Under the pieces are notes generated by a model. That model saw only the letters and a program-made list of their open reading frames with translations. It did not search any database and was not told the origin of the DNA. 64,000 nt of DNA from an uncultured Steroidobacter sp. (GTDB taxonomy: Bacteria; Pseudomonadota; Gammaproteobacteria; Steroidobacterales; Steroidobacteraceae), in NCBI RefSeq assembly GCF_937958065.1, contig NZ_CALFXI010000100.1, positions 132,915 to 196,914 on the forward strand, given 5' to 3'. Made by a program: the position numbers and the translations under genes. Positions 62,087-64,000 of the stretch are shown in pieces (within the stretch, counting starts at the first letter, position 1; every line of letters starts with the position of its first letter).

Positions 62087-62872
62087 ATGAGAGACTTTCA
62101 GTTTTCAGTTCCTGAGCCTATAGATATTGATCCACAGGTGGCCGCGCTTACGGCTGCCAAGGTTGACGAGGACATTGCAGTGTTCTCTTCGCTGCTTGAC
62201 GCGGGCGCTCCAGAGCGGGATGTGCATGCATTCCTGGAAGGTCATAGCTACTTCTTCAATGGAATACTGCGGATGTATGGTGCCTCGCCGCTCTATTCGA
62301 AAGTCCGCCTTGGTAGCGATTATGAGGTGGACTTTGCTTTCTTTGATTCTGGCAGCTACGGGCCAGACTGGCATCTTGTAGAGATAGAGGCGCCATCTCA
62401 CAAACTGTTTACATCTCGCGGAGACCCATCCGGCGCATTGAATCACGCGATTCAGCAAGTTAGGAATTGGCATTCATGGTTTCATGCGAACCTTGCCTAC
62501 TGTAGTAAGCTGATGCCACACATCGAGTATCCAATGGGTTACGTCTTCATCGGTCGCCGCAGCGAACTTGATTCCGATACGCGTAGCAAGCTAAAGCGGC
62601 TGGCCTACGATTATAGATCGTTGGTACACATTCATACTCTAGATCGATTTATTAGCGCTGCTATGAGCGTTCGAGACGGCCTGCTCCCAGGAGGCAGAAC
62701 TGGCTCATGGCCTGTACGAATGAATGCCTACTCGCATGCTGATTTGGCGGCGAGACAACCGGCGAGCGCATGGGAATTTCTGATGAACCCCAATGTCAAG
62801 GCGGAACGAGATTGGTACACAGAGGACCGGGCGGCTCGGCGCGACACTCTTCAAGACTATGATTGGGGGTAG
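62087..62872 (+). CDS. Shedu-like nuclease domain protein (DUF4263 family)
   Basis: A 261-residue protein starting MRDFQFSVPEPIDID. The central part has the Shedu/PD-(D/E)xK layout: DF at residues 82-83 (YEVDFAFF), then VEIEAPS at 98-104, then an amphipathic helix AIQQVRNWHSWF with Q124. The usual catalytic lysine of E-x-K is glutamate here (E99-I-E101), a form I believe is shared with some DUF4263 proteins. Shedu proteins are antiphage nucleases. The TTG at 62051 could add 12 residues. The kinase gene upstream is probably part of the same unit. Confidence 0.7.
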   Translation: MRDFQFSVPEPIDIDPQVAALTAAKVDEDIAVFSSLLDAGAPERDVHAFLEGHSYFFNGILRMYGASPLYSKVRLGSDYEVDFAFFDSGSYGPDWHLVEIEAPSHKLFTSRGDPSGALNHAIQQVRNWHSWFHANLAYCSKLMPHIEYPMGYVFIGRRSELDSDTRSKLKRLAYDYRSLVHIHTLDRFISAAMSVRDGLLPGGRTGSWPVRMNAYSHADLAARQPASAWEFLMNPNVKAERDWYTEDRAARRDTLQDYDWG

Positions 62873-62929
62873 TTGCTGATCAAATAGGAGCGCATTGCCC
62901 GCCCAGGTTCGTTCCGGCGATGGTTCACA

Positions 62930-63313
62930 TTACTGAACCATCGTGGTTGCATCATCCGTATACAAGGCCTGATACAAGCGCTTTGCGAAGTCGAAAGCGG
63001 CTTCAACAGCGGCTTCGTTCATCGCGTCTTCTTCTTTCAGCCAATCGTCATCGATGTGCTTGACGTTGTCCATCAGTACGGCGAACTCGTTCCCGGTCAG
63101 GTCTAAACCAAGCTCGCCAGTGGTTGAGTGTATCTCGCCGCAGCTTTCACAGATCCAGCCGGCGGCAGTTATGCTTTCGAATTCGTTTCGCGAATTGTTG
63201 TAAGCGATTGCGTAAGCGGGACGGTAGCCGATGTCGCCTAGAATCAGGCGGAACACGCCTGATGCGCTCTTGTCGTTCTGGTGCTTGGTGGTTCTCGTTC
63301 GTCTTTTGCCCAT
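62930..63313 (-). CDS. Hypothetical CxxC protein
   Basis: A 127-residue soluble protein starting MGKRRTRTTKHQNDKSASGV, with a very basic first 15 residues. A single C-x2-C motif is in WICESCGEIHST (about residue 55), with a His three residues later; the C-terminal half is acidic and helical (EEDAMNEAAVEAAFDFAKRLYQALY). AAAGGAGAA precedes the ATG, a strong ribosome site. It faces the Shedu-like gene, so it is not part of that transcript. No family recognised. Confidence 0.6.
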   Translation of the reverse strand: MGKRRTRTTKHQNDKSASGVFRLILGDIGYRPAYAIAYNNSRNEFESITAAGWICESCGEIHSTTGELGLDLTGNEFAVLMDNVKHIDDDWLKEEDAMNEAAVEAAFDFAKRLYQALYTDDATTMVQ

Positions 63314-63718
63314 AATTATTTCTCCTTTGATGTATATAACTTAGGTTTACCTCGCTCTGTTTGAGAGGGTGAAACAGAAGATACAGGTAGGGTTATAATT
63401 ATCAAGGCGCGTCGAGTGGCTTTTGTGTAGGCGCGTGATCGGTCACGATCGTCACAGCCTTGGCAGGGTTGTTAGCAAAAGAGATGTAAGGGGTAGGTCA
63501 ATAATTTGTTACAGGGGCGCATGCATGCTGATTGCTCGCATCCGTTGATGCGCAGAATTCACGAGGGATTGTGGCTGGCGGGTTGGCCCAGGAATCTTGC
63601 ATACGGGGCGAGGTGGTATGGGTTGAGTATTGTTTGTTGTCGAGTAGGCCGTGCTTCCGCAAGTAGCCATGTGTTCCGTCTTCTTTGAGTTACGCTGGGG
63701 CGCATCTTGTGAGGTGTC
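63314..63718. other. Intergenic region before the IS256-family element
   Basis: No frame in this stretch has a ribosome site; a short plus-strand frame (63506-63688) starts with TTG and has no resemblance to a known protein. GATCGGTCACGATCGTCAC around 63440 is a partial inverted repeat. The AT-rich part next to the CxxC gene probably holds its promoter. Confidence 0.5.
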
Positions 63719-64000
63719 GGGGGCCTGTCTGAAATTCTGTGTTTGAGGCATATCATGACCTACAGGAGTCCGATATGCCGAGAAAGAAGAAGACGAACGC
63801 CCCATCCGAGGCGCAGCCTGCCGCTGAGCCGAAGATTCCCAAGGAATTGCTCGATCAGCTGATCACCGGTCCGATCACCCAAGGCGAGTTCGAGACGATC
63901 TACCGAGCCTTGAAAAAGGCCATCATCGAGCGGGCGATGAGCGCGGAGATGACCGAGCACCTGGGCTACAAGCATGGTGAGCCCAGGCCGGTTGGCCAAA
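63719..64000 (+). mobile_element. IS256-family insertion sequence, left end (cut by window edge)
   Basis: The sequence from about 63719 starts with a run of G followed by CCTGTCTGAAATTCTGTGT, similar to the terminal inverted repeats of IS256-family elements. The transposase start lies 56 bases further in. Only the left end is visible, so neither the right repeat nor a target duplication can be checked. The exact first base is approximate. Confidence 0.65.
63775..64000 (+). CDS. IS256-family transposase, N-terminal part
   Basis: The frame from ATG 63775 runs open to the window edge for 75 codons, starting MPRKKKTNAPSEAQPAAEPK. LITGPITQGEFETIYRALKK and IIERAMSAEMTEHLGYKHGE are the N-terminal blocks of Mutator/IS256 transposases. 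The DDE catalytic residues would lie further on, outside the window. CAGGAG precedes the ATG by about seven bases. Confidence 0.85.
   Translation, partial: MPRKKKTNAPSEAQPAAEPKIPKELLDQLITGPITQGEFETIYRALKKAIIERAMSAEMTEHLGYKHGEPRPVGQ

Larger units (their letters stand above)
57245..64000. mobile_element. Probable genomic island integrated at tRNA-Phe (left part)
   Basis: Bounded on the left by the tRNA-Phe 3' fragment. The region is visibly more AT-rich than the rest of the window, and its genes are short, mostly unknown, and of phage or defence type (XRE regulator, serine recombinase, kinase, Shedu-like nuclease, IS256). No tyrosine integrase is within the window, so the right end is outside it. 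Island identity is inferred from the scar and gene content. Confidence 0.7.

Noticed and set aside
57245..64000. CRISPR array or toxin-antitoxin pair in the island
   Set aside because: No regularly spaced direct repeats are visible, and the small genes do not match toxin or antitoxin families I know.

Overview
The window reads as chromosome of a high-GC Gammaproteobacterium of the Steroidobacter/Nevskia/Xanthomonas type. This is inferred from the many TonB-dependent receptors (four), the association of receptors with tryptophan-halogenase-like flavoproteins, SapC and cupin-like proteins, the Xanthomonas/Caulobacter-type receptor start, and a bifunctional PutA. No rRNA and no complete tRNA gene is present, so the taxon is an inference.

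Positions 1-22657 hold mostly housekeeping and transport genes. They are a MacB-type ABC exporter cut by the left edge, an MFS carrier, a WYL regulator, ppa and apt (divergent), a redoxin, an SH3-domain membrane protein, a phosphoesterase, a GNAT enzyme, a DUF885 lipoprotein peptidase-like protein, two tandem TonB receptors, a rhomboid protease, a DUF418 membrane protein, and a three-gene unit of YCII protein, ECF42-type sigma factor and ATP-dependent DNA ligase.

Positions 22844-48536 are rich in nutrient-acquisition genes. A TonB receptor and a halogenase-like gene diverge around a near-palindromic LacI-type operator. They are followed by a GMC dehydrogenase with its small subunit, an operon of META protein, MFS carrier, cupin and APC permease, a denD-like epimerase with an SDR, and a sugar locus. 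The sugar locus runs MFS porter, LacI regulator and GH1 beta-glucosidase on the minus strand. Divergent to it are a large TonB receptor, then halogenase-like, SapC, cupin-8 and a second halogenase-like gene on the plus strand. A consensus LacI-family operator sits in the divergent promoter region. Together these look like a beta-glucoside import and degradation locus.

Positions 48526-56994 return to general metabolism: a FemAB/GNAT-like protein, an Lrp-type regulator divergent from putA, a small lipoprotein, a BON-domain protein, a GH28 enzyme and a methyltransferase.

From about 57245 to the right edge the sequence changes. Base composition is visibly more AT-rich and the genes are small and mostly unknown. 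The left boundary is a 47-base 3' fragment of a tRNA-Phe gene, the expected scar of an element integrated into that tRNA. The island carries an XRE-type regulator operon with a structured leader, two unknown membrane proteins, a serine recombinase, a protein kinase followed by a Shedu-like (DUF4263) nuclease, a small CxxC protein, and the start of an IS256-family element. The kinase plus Shedu-like pair is the best candidate here for an unusual antiphage module.
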